Below the pieces are notes generated by a model. That model saw only the letters and a list, made by a program, of their open reading frames with translations, was not told where the DNA came from and did not search any database. Below are positions 38,152-50,700 of a stretch of DNA of 64,000 nt, piece after piece. Location of the stretch: the NCBI RefSeq assembly GCF_964340395.1, contig NC_135557.1, forward strand, positions 10,410,460-10,474,459, given 5' to 3'. Source of the stretch: Glandiceps talaboti. Its lineage: Eukaryota > Hemichordata > Enteropneusta > Spengelidae. The stretch's first letter is position 1; the number at the start of each line of letters is the position of its first letter. The position numbers were made by a program, and so were the translations under genes.

Positions 38152-40339
38152 AATTAATTGTACACATTCATGAATGCATTGGCAATATTATCTGGTCATG
38201 ATGTTTGATAATGTGCCTTAAGCTCCAGTAACAACAATAGAACTTTGTGTCTTACTTTTGTGTATATTAACTACTGTTTACAAATTTCACTTGACTAGTA
38301 GCATAAGTTTATGTATTTTAAAACAATGCAATGTACCTGTTGGTGGAATGGAACACACCACTTACTTTAATAACCATCACAAAGTTTGATAAAAATATAT
38401 ATTAAAAACTCAGAAACGATCACATTAATATTTAAAATTGGGGTTGTTGCTTATTATCACTCGTACATCATACAAAAACTAGATAAACCTTAATTAAACT
38501 CACAGACTTCATGTTAACATCATGTTAATTAGATTTCTTCAGCTAGACGTTAAGATTTCACCAAGTTTATAAGACTTTTGTGTAGTCAGATCATACAATG
38601 TAGCAATCGCAGGCAGCATTTAATAAAGAAAGTAGGCGTTGATTGTATGCTTGTGATTCTCATTAATAATGTATCACACACTGCAAAGCTACCATTATTG
38701 AACGTTTGTCAGCTGTCTATGTCGACCATACAGAGACGAATTATTTCAACACAAGGGAAGCAATTTCCTGATATAAAGAGCACAATTTAGGTGTCGATTA
38801 CATGGCTAGGCCATCGGATCATGGTTATCATGAGCCACTTACCTTTCATTTCCGCACTTCATATGGACATGATGATTCTGTTGTGTTAAATTAGCCTATT
38901 GTCTTCTACCTATATAACCACAAGACATAATATACCAATGTAGCTTCATACATTACATGGTGGTTAATCATTTACGGGATGCAACGTTTGAAATGGATGA
39001 TAATCACATTGTTCAGAGCTTTCTGCTCGACATTTGGATATGAAATTTGATATAGTAATTCCTGTGTATATGCCATCAAAGAGCTAGATAAGTGGACAAT
39101 TTCAAGTCAAAGATGGTATAAAGCCTGAATTGATGGGTTCGCAAATAGAAGTACATTTTCTGTCTAATTTTCTTGAGTAAAAAGACAGATATGTCTTCTA
39201 CAAACTTTATTAACGGTATCATGTTGTCTTATAGCTAGTATTTTTATTTATTATTGTTCATATTCAATCAGGTTTTCTAGCATTACTTCCCTCCCCTCAA
39301 ATAACATTTGATATGCCTTCAACCTCAGTCTAGTGGTCTGAGTTTCCACTTAATCCTTTCAATGTAAATCGGACAGGCAAATGACATAAAATATCAGACA
39401 TAAAATGGAAAATGTAGGTCAATTTTCTTGGCGGTGTCACAAACAGTGGTATTTGAAATGGTTTAACAAAAACACTAGCATTTGCTCAAAATACAATTAA
39501 GGAGAAATACATAACATATTTGAACTGTGAGTAAGAAGCTGGAAATAATTTAGATTTACAAACTGTGTTGAGATACTTATAACCATGTCACTTACTTCTA
39601 CACACATCTACAAGGCTACCTTAATTTAAATAAACACATGACGTCATTAAATCATTTTCGCTTTCATACAAAACATTTGAACAGTGAGCAAGTGTTTGAT
39701 GGGCACTAGAATAACACAGAATACATTTTCATCAATTTTCTACTTTTTTTATCAAAGTATATAATATTTCAGACTCTTGCAAAACACATTATTTTCACTT
39801 CCTTGGGGCAAAATAAAATATTGCAAAGAATATAATATAATATAATATGAAGCATACTATGCTATCTTGTAAAGTGAATAGAGTGACTTGAACTATAATT
39901 GTAAACCTATCACTATCACTATCAGATCATGATTTGCCTGAGGTAATTTTGTCGTTCAACTCTCATTATAAACGTTAACTGGGCAATGCAATCACTGCTT
40001 GTGTACTATTATCTTGGGTAGGACGTTGAACTGGGTTTTCAACAATTGTCAGCAAGGATGACAAATTGTCAGTCTATTTGAATAGAACGTTACGTTGTCA
40101 TGGATATGATAAATCCGGAAAGAAAAATGCCAGTTTACATAATATAAGCTTGTCGTCGTCGACTTCACTCGGCTTTCATGATCCCCTACATACCCGGTAT
40201 ATGTACATCTGTTTCCACGGCAAATAATATACGAAATTCAAACCCTCGTAACATTGCTATTTTGCATCAGAAAGTTTACATACTTCATGGGAAGCATCGT
40301 AACAGTTTAACAACTTTAATACAGTGAAGTGATACTGGA
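38152..40339. other. Intergenic, nothing recognised
   Basis: AT-rich, with no ORF or structured repeat of note. Confidence 0.5.
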
Positions 40340-40890
40340 TTATTGCCCTACTTCGTCCCTGGGTAAAATGTATACATTCCTGTTTCGACCGAGATTGACA
40401 GACGCACCATCTGCTCCAAATCCTATAAGGTTCTGCTTCCAACTTTCATCAACTTTGTCACATATAGTTTTTGTCGCACCACCATCAGCATGTGCGTGTT
40501 GAACTTCCTTCTGTCCCACTAAATTCACCAAAGCTTTACAAGTCGGTTTGTCTACACGTCGCATGTAGACTATTTCACACTCCTGCATAGCTCTATCAGT
40601 GTCGCCGTCAATCAAAATAGAAATATATTTAGCCCCATTTCTGATATCGTTAGCTAAGTCATCCTGATTCATCCAGTAATTATTAAGATCATTTGTGAGT
40701 GTTCTCATAGGTTGGATTTAATACCAACGCCATTTTTTCTGAGTAGTAGCAATGACTCGGAAATAGTGAAAATGGCAGTTCTTGTGTTACGTATGAGAGA
40801 ATACAACTTTTTAATATTCCCTAAGTTTTGATGTTTTGCGAGGTCACCGTGAACTCTCAGCTGCAGTACAAGATAAATATTTGAATTCAA
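40340..40890 (-). pseudogene. hAT-type transposase (ZNF862/KIAA1586-like) fragment, frameshifted
   Basis: The main frame (40708-40340) reads YISILIDGDTDRAMQECEIVY, MRRVDKPTCKALVNLVG, a HAHADG segment and LIGFGADGASVNLGRNRNVY. This matches the ISxxxDGSTD...EIVYVR...FGCDGASVMxG core of hAT-like transposases and their domesticated zinc-finger relatives. The upstream frame (40890-40705) reads IFTISESLLLLRKNGVGIKS, resembling the preceding PFTDFPDLLxLQKxNGVD segment, and joins only through a frameshift near 40708. No C-terminal dimerisation domain was found. Inferred to be a dead transposon copy. Confidence 0.75.
40784..40863. repeat. About 80-bp direct repeat, copy 1
   Basis: The segment from gttac-tatgagagaatacaac to gtgaactctcagctg is repeated at 41566-41644 with about four differences. 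It overlaps the 5' part of the hAT-like fragment. Confidence 0.85.
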
Positions 40891-42640
40891 ATTTGAGTGT
40901 AAAACAGAGATCCGACCTAAATGAGCTGTATTATTGTCTATGCAAAAATTCCTTTCAAATTCTGCAAGAATTTCTGAAATGCCTCAAATGCTAAAAACCC
41001 GTATGATAACTGCTAGTCCAACTTTTTTTCAATCGTACACGACGTAAAGTTGTTGTTTTTTCACAAAAAAGAATGACATCACTTGTTTAATGAAATTATC
41101 ATTTATTTCACGATTTTGAGTTGTCATTGAAGAGTACCTGTATGATATATTTTATAAGTCAAAATTCAAAAGGGTTTCATTTTTATCTGGGTAAAAGATA
41201 GGCACGGCTGTGTGAGTGATTGACAGATTGTATAGTCTGGTCAGACGATGTATGATAGAGGAGCTGTATGATAGATGACTCTAAAGGTACTTCTTGAATA
41301 ACCACTCGCATTATCGTCAAAGTTGAAAAAGATAATCGCTGCAATTCCAATCTTTAAAAGTAAACTGCCTGTCTAGAAATCAGACTGCTGTTCAAGAAAT
41401 GAGCACACATCCATATTATTCCAAGTTTAATTTCTTTAATTGTGTGTACTTTTCTCCTTTTCTATCGATTTACAAAATCATAAAAAGTGTTTCATTTATG
41501 AATGGCAATTATTTTGAATATTTTAATGTGTGATGGGGACGCCACACTTTGGGAGAAGGTGACAGTGTTACGGATGAGAGAATACAACTTTTTAATATTC
41601 CCTAAGTTTTGATATTTTGCAAGGTCACCGTGAACTCTCAGCTGTCATGAATTAATACTTAAAACAAATGTTTGCATATCGCGAATAGTATTCTTCTAAG
41701 ATGACAACATTAAGTTATTAAAAGATCGTTGATGTCAAATAATGACTAATTACAGACAGTTGGAAGAACAATGACGTGATCACATTGTTTAGCTAGTTTT
41801 CATATTTGTCAATATCATTTGCATTGACTTAAGGAGACGGCAACACTTCCGTGTTAGTCATTTATGGTGCTGATTATTTATCACCCAATCATTTGAGTAT
41901 TGTATATTTTACGTTTATAAGAATTTAATGAAATAAAATTATGGATTCATTTTCCTTTTGAAGTTGGCTAGCTGAAGGCAACAGCTAGGTCTGAGACTAG
42001 GAGCTTCGATCTGCTCCGTGGCCACTTCTAAATAATCCAGGTTTAATAAGACTTTTTGTTGTTGTTATTTGTTGTTATTTTGGTATTTCTTAATTAGTTT
42101 AGTATTGACCTTCAGAGGCAGGTAAAAACTTTTCAAAATAATTTAAAAGATGAATGCATAGATTTGAAATAAAAATTGCTGTGTTCATATAGTGAGTGTC
42201 GAAAGTCTTCGACGTTATGAAAAGTGGCATTGTGACACTTATTTACTGTCTCAGCATACCTTCTGGAGTTCAGGACTCGGTTGGGAATACAGGACTGGTG
42301 ATCAAGTTGAAAGGCCGTTGAAAGGTTGTTTCCCAAGATTAAATAATAACTAAATCAATACGATATTACTAGTTAGTGTAAAATTTGGTCTGAATGTTTT
42401 CGATTGTAAATTTATCTCTGTTCGAAAAGCACAGAAGCGAGGTATGAGAATTCCATGATGGAAAAAATGTTGATGAACAATCTTTTTTCGTTCGTAAATA
42501 TACCGGTACTACATGATCGTATTAAAGTGGATAAGAACTGCTAGTAATGTGGCAGACTGTCAAAAGTCGCCTGGACTTGTTTTGTAATTTATCTTTAATA
42601 CTATTGTCGCTGAAATTAATAGAATTAAACGTAGCCTGGT
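40891..42640. other. Intergenic with second copy of the 80-bp repeat
   Basis: The second copy of the repeat lies at 41566-41644. No gene is recognised. A (GTT)n-rich tail-like segment at 42050-42085 may be the end of an old element. Confidence 0.5.
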
Positions 42641-42654
42641 GTGGGCATTCCATG

Positions 42655-42800
42655 AAGTCAAGAACCATGGAACGTCTTTAACCTAGATGCCTGGTTAACC
42701 ACTGGGGGGAGGTTTGGAGGAGATAGTACAGACGCTAGATTATATAATATGGGTTCGAATCCTCAGTGAGTTAGTAGTGCGTGCAGCATATTCTGTATAG
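42655..42800 (+). mobile_element. tRNA-derived SINE-like element
   Basis: A perfect pol III B box, GGTTCGAATCC, at 42752-42762 follows an A-box-like TGGTTAACCACTGGGG near 42691. The intervening sequence does not fold as an obvious functional tRNA, so a SINE or tRNA pseudogene is more likely. The boundaries are uncertain. Confidence 0.45.
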
Positions 42801-43183
42801 TACAATACATGCTTACTACCGTATGTTATAGGTTATGTATTTGCACACAATTTATAGTATCTAAATAAAATATATTTCAGAAGGATTTTTAGGAATACGA
42901 CAAAATCATAATATGTGTCTGAATACAGACTAGTAATGTAGCTGTACTTTGTGAAATCGGTAGACGAAATTGTTCAATAATAAAGTGGGGCTGTGCAATT
43001 GATGAACATAGACACATGTGCAGTCCTTGTAATGTGAGAATTGATGTAAATAATATACCATTTGGATGCTGTGTTGAGAATAGGAACGACGCCTTACCCT
43101 ATGGCTGTATTCATTGGTGAGTGACATCTGTTCGTATAAGCAAAACGTGATATTCTATACCCAAGATATCGGTGTACTTTTCG

Positions 43184-43190
43184 ATGTATG

Positions 43191-43219
<29 letters not shown>
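43184..43219. repeat. (TATG)n microsatellite abutting the palindrome
   Basis: About nine TATG units lead directly into the perfect palindrome at 43219. Confidence 0.95.
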
Positions 43220-43221
<2 letters not shown>

Positions 43222-43282
43222 TCAAAGTAAGTTGGTTGGAACTTGAGGTGCACCTCAAGTTCCAACCAACTTACTTTGATTA
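43219..43282. repeat. Perfect 64-bp palindrome with no spacer
   Basis: The left arm 43219-43250 (TAATCAAAGTAAGTTGGTTG, then GAACTTGAGGTG) is the exact reverse complement of the right arm 43251-43282, centred at GGTG|CACC. There are no mismatches and no loop. It lies between two TATG microsatellites and has no coding content. Confidence 0.99.
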
Positions 43283-43344
43283 TTCCCGCCCTCCTTACCC
43301 ATGCATCGAGCACTCTATTCTACGAGTTTGATACTATTTACTAT

Positions 43345-43609
43345 GTATGTATGTATGTATGTATGTATGTATGTATGTATGTATGTATGTATGTATGTAT
43401 GTATGTATGTATGTATGTGTGTGTGTGTATGTATGTATGTATGTATGTATGTATGTATGTATGTATGTATGTATGTATGTATGTATGTATGTATCCATAC
43501 ATGTACATGTATGTATGTATGTATGTATGTATGTATGTATGTATGTATGTATGTATGTATGTATGGATGGATGGATGGATGGATGGCTGGATGGATGGAT
43601 GGATGGATG

Positions 43610-43640
<31 letters not shown>

Positions 43641-43740
43641 ATGTATGTATGTATGTATGTATGTATGTATGTATGTATGTATGTATGTATGTATGTATGT
43701 ATGTATGTATGGATGTATGGATGGATGTATGGATGGATGG
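43345..43740. repeat. Compound (TATG)n/(GATG)n/(TCTG)n microsatellite
   Basis: About 395 bp of TATG with blocks of GATG (43562-43608) and TCTG (43611-43640). The YVCM and IHTY ORFs here are artefacts. Confidence 0.98.
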
Positions 43741-43885
43741 GTGAATAAGTGACAGATGTTAAGATATCAAGTATTTTATATTTGAATAAAGAGTCATTTA
43801 CCTCTATAAACACATACAGCTCATTTCCTGTTATCGTTCATCGGCTCTGTTTTTTAGAATCATGCGGAAACCAATCAGAACTACA

Positions 43886-44208
43886 TTAATGGGGTATGCC
43901 ACTTCAGGAAATGAAGTCAATTTCATAAACCATATGGTTCTGGAGAACCACTTCCTCGTTCTACATCACCAACAATTAATAGTACTGCAAAACAATCAAG
44001 TTGATCTTATGCCTTTATAGGGTATCTTTGCTGTGGGACATTGCATCATAGGAGTCAGCAAAAATGATATAGTCATGCTTGCACAATGAGTGGTGTTTTA
44101 CACTGAAGGATGTAGGCACTCAGGGCTCATGAATATTCAGTGTGTAAATTGAACATATTATTTTTGCCAACTGCAATGATATGCAACAGAGTGGTATTCC
44201 CCTTTAAG
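43886..44208. mobile_element. MITE-like element family B, copy 1
   Basis: The left end ACATTAATGGGGTATGCCAC and right end GAGTGGTATTCCCCTTTAAG form imperfect terminal inverted repeats (GGGGTATGCCACT versus AGTGGTATTCCCC). The body is about 320 bp and non-coding. A second copy starts at 46932 with ACATTAAAGGGGTAATCTAC. Confidence 0.65.
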
Positions 44209-46930
44209 ATAGTCAGATTGAATGAATACAATTTCTTGTGACATTTTGTATAATAGTAGACATCAAATAGACACATCAAAACAGTGGTGCCCACATGTCT
44301 GTGTCTAGCTTGTATTTCATAACAGAGAAAATGTTGTAAGATTTTGCAATTTTGCCATCTGAGTGTAAAATGTGCAATGTCTTACTAGTTTTGTATCTGC
44401 CTGGTTAAGTTGTATCAAACAGAATTGGTGAACGGTAACTTGACACGGGCTGTAAAATGGCTAGAGAACAGTACCAATAGAAGGCTTTGTGCTGATAGGA
44501 GACCAGTATTTAGTTAAAGTCTCCATATGAAAGAAGATACTCTTTCACTTCCTCGAGAAAATTGTAATACTCAATTGTCTTGAAAGGTCATAATTTAAAA
44601 AGTCAAGTATTATGTGATATTTCCAGTGTGTGATTCTTCTTTACACAGGTGAAAGAAAAGATACGTTTATTATATCAAAAAGGAGCATTTTATAGAAGCG
44701 ACGTTAAAAATTGTTTTTAGATGAATAATAGAGCTTTTCTGATGGAACATGGTCAACAGTATTATAGGGTTCCGTTTCTTTGTGATTTCTTCACCGCACC
44801 TAAATTTTTAACCGGAAACGACCACACCCATACCTTTGTACCATCTGCTGTGCTATTTCTATCATTTTCTGATGCACACTTGCGACGTACTGATTTCGTA
44901 TGACAAATGTCTTGTTTTCGTCTTTCTGAAGAAGGTATGGCTATTTAACCTTATCAACAAAAAGGTAAGTGAGTTTCAAATTTGTATCATTGCAATTTGT
45001 CCAGTGTTTATTTTCATGGTTTTTTTTATCGTAACCAGCTCATAACGGTGTTTGAGCTAGAGGTATTGGGTTGGTAGTGGATTCTACACTAGTGTTGAGA
45101 ACGGGATGAGTTTAAAATTGTCCTTTTTTGTACCATACGATACTGTAACAGTAGTTAAGCTTAGCATAGACCGGGATGGTAATGTCTATGTTTGCTACTA
45201 GGATCGTACGAACCCGGTAGTTGGGAATCAACTCTGAATATGGGATTGATATTTCAAACTGACTGTTTATATACTTCACCTTAATTTGTCTCAACGCTGC
45301 ACTATTTCTTTGATTTTTTGTGTGACAGACACCTTACTGGTAAATAGTAATCCAAATCATAACATTTGCCACAAACTATGTATGCAGGGGTTGTGTTGAC
45401 TGTTGTCATAAATGCATGCAATGTATAGTTTTTCTGTGTGACCAATTGAAAATCAACACAGTCACAGATATAAAACGTGTCCCAGAGAGTTTTCACTGTT
45501 GCTGTAAAGCCTATACTAGTGAGGAATCAAGATTATGCAGTATATGTATTATTTGAATTGTTAGTGATACCTTTGAAACCAAATTTTTAGAAAATAACAG
45601 CGCATAAATAAATTACAACATGCACTTTCGTGTATGTTTTTTCCTTTAGGGCAGGAATCATGATTCATATCGGAAAACACAGAATTTGCGAATGATTATA
45701 AAACATATCTATGTTGTTTGCTTCTGAATAGCTTTCGTAGCAGACTAGATGTCTCGAAATAAATTGCAATTCTAAAGAATTCCCATCGCTTTGATTAAAA
45801 TCACGTTAATAATTCTATCAATGAACATACTCTTAGACTAGAATATCTAACAGCGGCATGCAGTGAAACTGTTAAATAAAACAAACTTTTTTCTGCCATA
45901 TCTCATAAAATATTTTTTAATCTTCACCACTTTGAAACTGCAGTTGTTTACTTTTTTCCGAACGTGTTTTTTTGCTTATTCTAGAGCGTTGCACAGTAGT
46001 GTACACTGGCTCTGTTCGATACAGCCATGCAGAAATCAATAAGAAAGTGTACATGTTACACTTTCGTTTGCCTTTGTAATGTGCCACTGTGCAGATGTCA
46101 AACGCAGACATTGAGACATTTGCTCCTACGTGTCAACATCTAGTTGCAGTATCTAAGTAAAATGGAGCAAGAATTTGCAATAATTTTGCTATCTTAAAGT
46201 GTAGCATGACATCTTATATTGGTTTCTGCGTGGCTGTATCAACCAGAACCACTGAACCGTAACATGCAGTGCACTGTATATAGATAACAGTTAGTGTTCC
46301 GTTTTTAATGTGTTTGGGGTACATTTCCTCTGTTAGTTTACACATTATGATGTGTATAACTTGGTTTTAATTTTTTGTGCAGTCACTGTACACGCTGAGA
46401 AGTGAGCATGTTTGTAATTTAACATTCGTATGTCACCTAGTTAGGTAGTTAGGCCTAGATATGTACAAACAGTGTCAGACCATATATATACTACAAACTA
46501 CTAGATATACAACATTCACTTAAAGGAGTACTAATTGTTTCACTACTTTTTATTGTTGTTTATCATAACTTATGGTTTGTAATGTATTTACTGTATTGTA
46601 CATACATATATATATATATAGACAATATAAGTGACTCGATGGACAGATAGCAAAAGTTCGAAGTCGTCCTTACTTCCAATCCCAAGTTGAAATCTTGATA
46701 GCGACGTATATATACATTGACCCTTGGGAAGACGAGGCTCATCCTAACAGGGCCACCTTCTTCTGTCTTTTTTTTGAAAATAAAAATATATTTAGTAATG
46801 AAACCCATATAGTCAAAACATTTCTTGGAAGCGAACCCTAAATTTCATTCTAGCAAGAAACATATAATACACGAGCTACAGTTGTTTCATTTTCAAGACA
46901 GGTGGCCACTATATACCTGTAGGCACACAA
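44209..46930. other. Intergenic, with two copies of a ~100-bp dispersed repeat
   Basis: Related segments at about 44341-44440 and 46172-46265 share TTGCAAttTTGC, then GTTGTATCAAACAG and TGAACGGTAA. A third copy is at 56610-56700. No gene is recognised otherwise. Confidence 0.55.
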
Positions 46931-46931
46931 T

Positions 46932-47165
46932 ACATTAAAGGGGTAATCTACTCCAGGAAATAAAGATGAACATTTGGTGCTGATGATTCATTTCCTGATT
47001 TCACATATTAACATAATTTTTGTTCCGTTGCCAAGTAACGCTTAATTCTTTTTCTACCTCTATTGTTCGTTCTGTAGAACGCTATATATAACCCAATGGT
47101 TCTTAGCAGACGTGAATATTTATCACACATGTCCACTAAATATTCATGACTATTTATTTAAAGCA
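46932..47165. mobile_element. MITE-like element family B, copy 2 (diverged)
   Basis: The start matches the copy at 43886 (ACATTAAAGGGGTA, CTCCAGGAAATAAAG), and an internal GTTCTGTAGAAC corresponds to GTTCTGGAGAAC. The right end near ATTTATTTAAAG is approximate. Confidence 0.5.
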
Positions 47166-47226
47166 AGTCAGCTTTTTTGAGTTATGAACATTCTGTGTGA
47201 GATCATGAAATGACTGACCAAAATTA

Positions 47227-47660
47227 AACATTCATTCTGTATAAAATGATAAAAAAATATTCAGAATGAATAAAACAAACAAACAAACAAACAAACAAAC
47301 ATACATACATACATACATACATACATACGTACATACGTGCATGCATACATACATACATACATACATACATACATACATACATACATACATGCATGTATGC
47401 ATGCATGCAAGCATACATACACACATACATACATACGTACGTACATACATACATACATACATACATACATACATACATACATGCGCGCGCATGCATACAT
47501 GCCTGCCTGTCTGCGGTAGGTATGTGTGTGTGTATGTATGTATGTATGTATGTATGTATGTATGTATGTATGTATGTATGTATGTATGTACGTGTGTATG
47601 TATGTATGTATGTTTTATTCATTCTGAATGTTTTTTATCATTCTATACAAAAATAATGTT
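47227..47660. mobile_element. Foldback element with microsatellite core
   Basis: The left arm 47227-47280 (AACATTCATTCTGTATAAAATG, ending GAATGAATAAAACA) is the near reverse complement of the right arm 47611-47660 (TGTTTTATTCATTCTGAATG onward). The interior is (CATA)n on the left and (TATG)n on the right, themselves complementary, so the whole 430 bp can fold on itself. It ends about 50 bp before the ATG of the mosaic gene. Confidence 0.85.
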
Positions 47661-47710
47661 GAATGGTATGATTTGATTGTCTTCTTACAGTTGAACAAGT
47701 GCGAGAAATA

Positions 47711-47783
47711 ATGATACTAGTTTTGGAGTTTGTGATATTGTGTTTGTCCTGCTATACCGAGGCTCTATGGACTGAAAATCAAA
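47711..47783 (+). CDS. Mosaic gene exon 1: signal peptide
   Basis: ATG at 47711 begins MILVLEFVILCLSCYTEAL, a typical secretory signal peptide (hydrophobic core, small residues near the cut), then WTENQ and donor CAAA|gtaagt. A TTCTTACAG just upstream (47688-47696) may be a 5' UTR acceptor. Phase 1 at exit. Confidence 0.75.
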
Positions 47784-50700
47784 GTAAGTCAACCCACATT
47801 TAATGCTAATATTTGTAGACATAGTTTGAGGCAGGGGAGGCAACTGAGAATAGGATAAAATCGAATTGTGATCTGCAATGACTACATACTGATTTGAAAT
47901 TGATTGTATGGTTTGAAGCAATCGTCAATTTTGGCCAGATTTAATTTACTTAGAAGAGGCTGGGGTGGGGGTGAGGGTGGGGTGAGGGGTAGGGGTAGGG
48001 TGTCCGAGGCCTAAGTGTAAGAATTTATTTTTTATCCTACATTGAACTATTGATCTCGCCCCTTATTAGAACTAAATGGGAAATGTCAGATTTCTCCTTA
48101 CAAAGGCCACAGCTTTTTGTACAGAAATCACTCATGAAATATGAAGAGTTTGTAATGTAACTCTAATCAATGCAGCATTACTTAGCAGGTTTATCAAAAT
48201 GGTATGTTTTGTATCATCAAAAGGTAAGGATGGGGTGGGATGTTTCGAAAAAAGGGGGTCAGTAAATTTCACTAGAACACAAACAAAAAAAACCGTCGGC
48301 CCAACCCCGGCCATAAAAAAATAAATGCTTCCTAAAGACCCTGAAAACTGAAGGTAAATTTACACTATTCGCTATAAATTGTTCACATAAAATAAGGCTA
48401 CATCTAATAATACACTGCAAACATGCAGTTAGATGTCTCCTGTTAGCCCCCCCCCCCCCCGGATAACGGACGTAATCACGGAAGGTGCCACATTCCAATT
48501 TCTCTATAGAATGCTGGATGAAGAAACACGATCGAGAACGATGCAGTCAAGGCTTATATGGCACGGAGACTGGTTGTGAGACGGTGGGTTGTTGCTGGGA
48601 TGACTTGGATTCATCGCAGTTAACTAGATGTTTTAACCCACTAAATGATAACAAGGGTAAGTTGCATTTTAGTAGAAAAATTATGACAATACCATCCTTG
48701 TATGTAATTCCATTTTTTTGTTAGAGGGAGGGGGTGAACCCACTTAGTGGAATATATGGAGCTTTGCCAACGACTGTTAGTACAGTCTACATCGTCTGTA
48801 ATCTATAGCTAGTCATTTTGGATAATTTGTGTAGGTTCATCAGTGCATGTCACTTGTGCAATCTAATGACGGCTGTCCTATCCTGGGTTCAGAGAATGTT
48901 AGAGAAGCTTAGAGGAAACCGGAGTGCTCGCGAAGTGTTCGCTCATAGATTCAGAAGGAACAACACTCTTACTCACCAGACTGTTTACTGCGCTAAATGT
49001 GACTTTCATAATTGTCGTCTGCTCAACTTGTTATCAAATCTATATGAATTGGGTGATGTAATTTGAAAATATTCCCATAAGCTGATCGGTCTATAGACCC
49101 GTGTAGGGTCTATGATTGGTCACATTGGGCAGTGATTACATATGTACACCAAATTGTTTATTTATGCAAATGAAGTCACTATAGATGTAACAGTATACAT
49201 GTGTAGCTGCAACCCCCTACAAGTACCCAACCTATGAAGTGTACATGTGTAACTGTGACTCCTACAAGTACCCAACCCATAAAGTGTTCATGTGTAACTG
49301 TGACCCCTACAAGTACCCAACCTATGAAGTGTACATGTGTAACTGTGACCCCCTACAAATACCCAACCCATGAAGTGTATATGTGTAACTGCAACCCCTA
49401 CAAGTACCCAACCTATAAAGTATACATGTGTAAGTGTGACCCCTACAAGTACCCAACCCATAAAGTGTCCATGTGTAACTGTGATCCCCTACAAATACCC
49501 AACCCATGAAGTGTACGTGTAACTGTGATCCCCTACAAGTACCCAACCCATGAAGTGTACATGTGGTAATCTACATGTAATCTAAATACAATACTGCTAT
49601 GTAAAATTAAACATAGGATATTCTGATAGTGGTTGTGTGTGTGTGGTAAAGGTAATCAGTTTGAGTAGCTATCATAGCAAGTTGTGAAGCTGTGAAAGAC
49701 ACTGTCAGCACAACAAACAGCCTGCTTAGAGTGGCAAATGTATTCAAACCCAGGCTATGACTCAAACTCCGCCCTGGGGAGGCAGTTTAATCACTCCTCT
49801 ACCAAAAAACACAGGCTATTCACACTGCTACTTAGTGAAAGGAAATTGTTTGACCAACAAGTTTGCAATGTTATATGGCAGACGAAAATATTGTTTCCAA
49901 ATTGATAGTTCATTTACAATAAAGGCCACAAGCCCAAAGAGCTTACACGACACAAAATAAACAGTTCAGCAAAGATACTGGAAGTACTGTATGAAACTTA
50001 TGTTCTCATTTTGAAAGAATGAAACATGCCAGCTCATTTAACTTTGTGACATTTTGTGAGATTACAAGTGATACAAATTTATCATATGAATTGATTTATA
50101 CATATGGAGGAATTTCCTTCTCAATTCATCATATCGAAGGCAGAATGTTAAGCAATGATATTCGCTTTCTGTAACGGAAACATTGTCTAAGCTACAGAAG
50201 TTACAATAACTTAAGTTTTCTGGAATGGTTTGATGTCTTCTTCTCTCAGTATTCAGATCATGAGAGAAACAATGAAATTTACATGGATAGACGCAACTTA
50301 AAATGTTTTCAACTGCAGTTAGGTAACAGGAGATTCGGCAGCTATGTGTTTTAGACATTTGTGATTAGAAAAAAAACACAGAAATGGGATCATATTTCGC
50401 CAATCAGTAGTTGAGAATACTGGCAATCACTCATAATTCGAGTGGTTTAATAAAAAAAATAGTTTTATTTCCTGTACTGAAGTTGCGTTCAAATTTAAAT
50501 ACAGACGAGCCTTGTATCTTGCAGTACTGGTCAATGTTGCCCTCAACAAGTTTGTACAATTTTCATGGGGCAACGGATGGAGCACAGTGGATGGACGCTT
50601 CCCACCTGATGCAACGTCGAACGTTTCGACCAAAATCAGCTGGGAGGGCCAGCCTGTATTACCGAAATCGGAGCTCATTCGAGAACAAGTAATGACATTC

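Larger units (their letters stand above)
48657..50524 (+). other. Mosaic gene intron 2 with minisatellite and LINE remnant
   Basis: Between trefoil and lectin-like exons. It contains the 45-bp minisatellite at 49200-49563 and a - strand LINE 3'-end fragment at about 49905-50358. No extra exon with correct phase was recognised. Confidence 0.6.

Noticed and set aside
42655-42800. Functional tRNA gene
   Set aside because: The B box is perfect, but no acceptor stem or anticodon arm could be folded; SINE-like or pseudogene is more likely.
49234-49509. Cys/Thr-rich repetitive ORF (CTCVTVTPTS-like)
   Set aside because: A product of the 45-bp minisatellite within an intron; the frame breaks at 46-bp copies.
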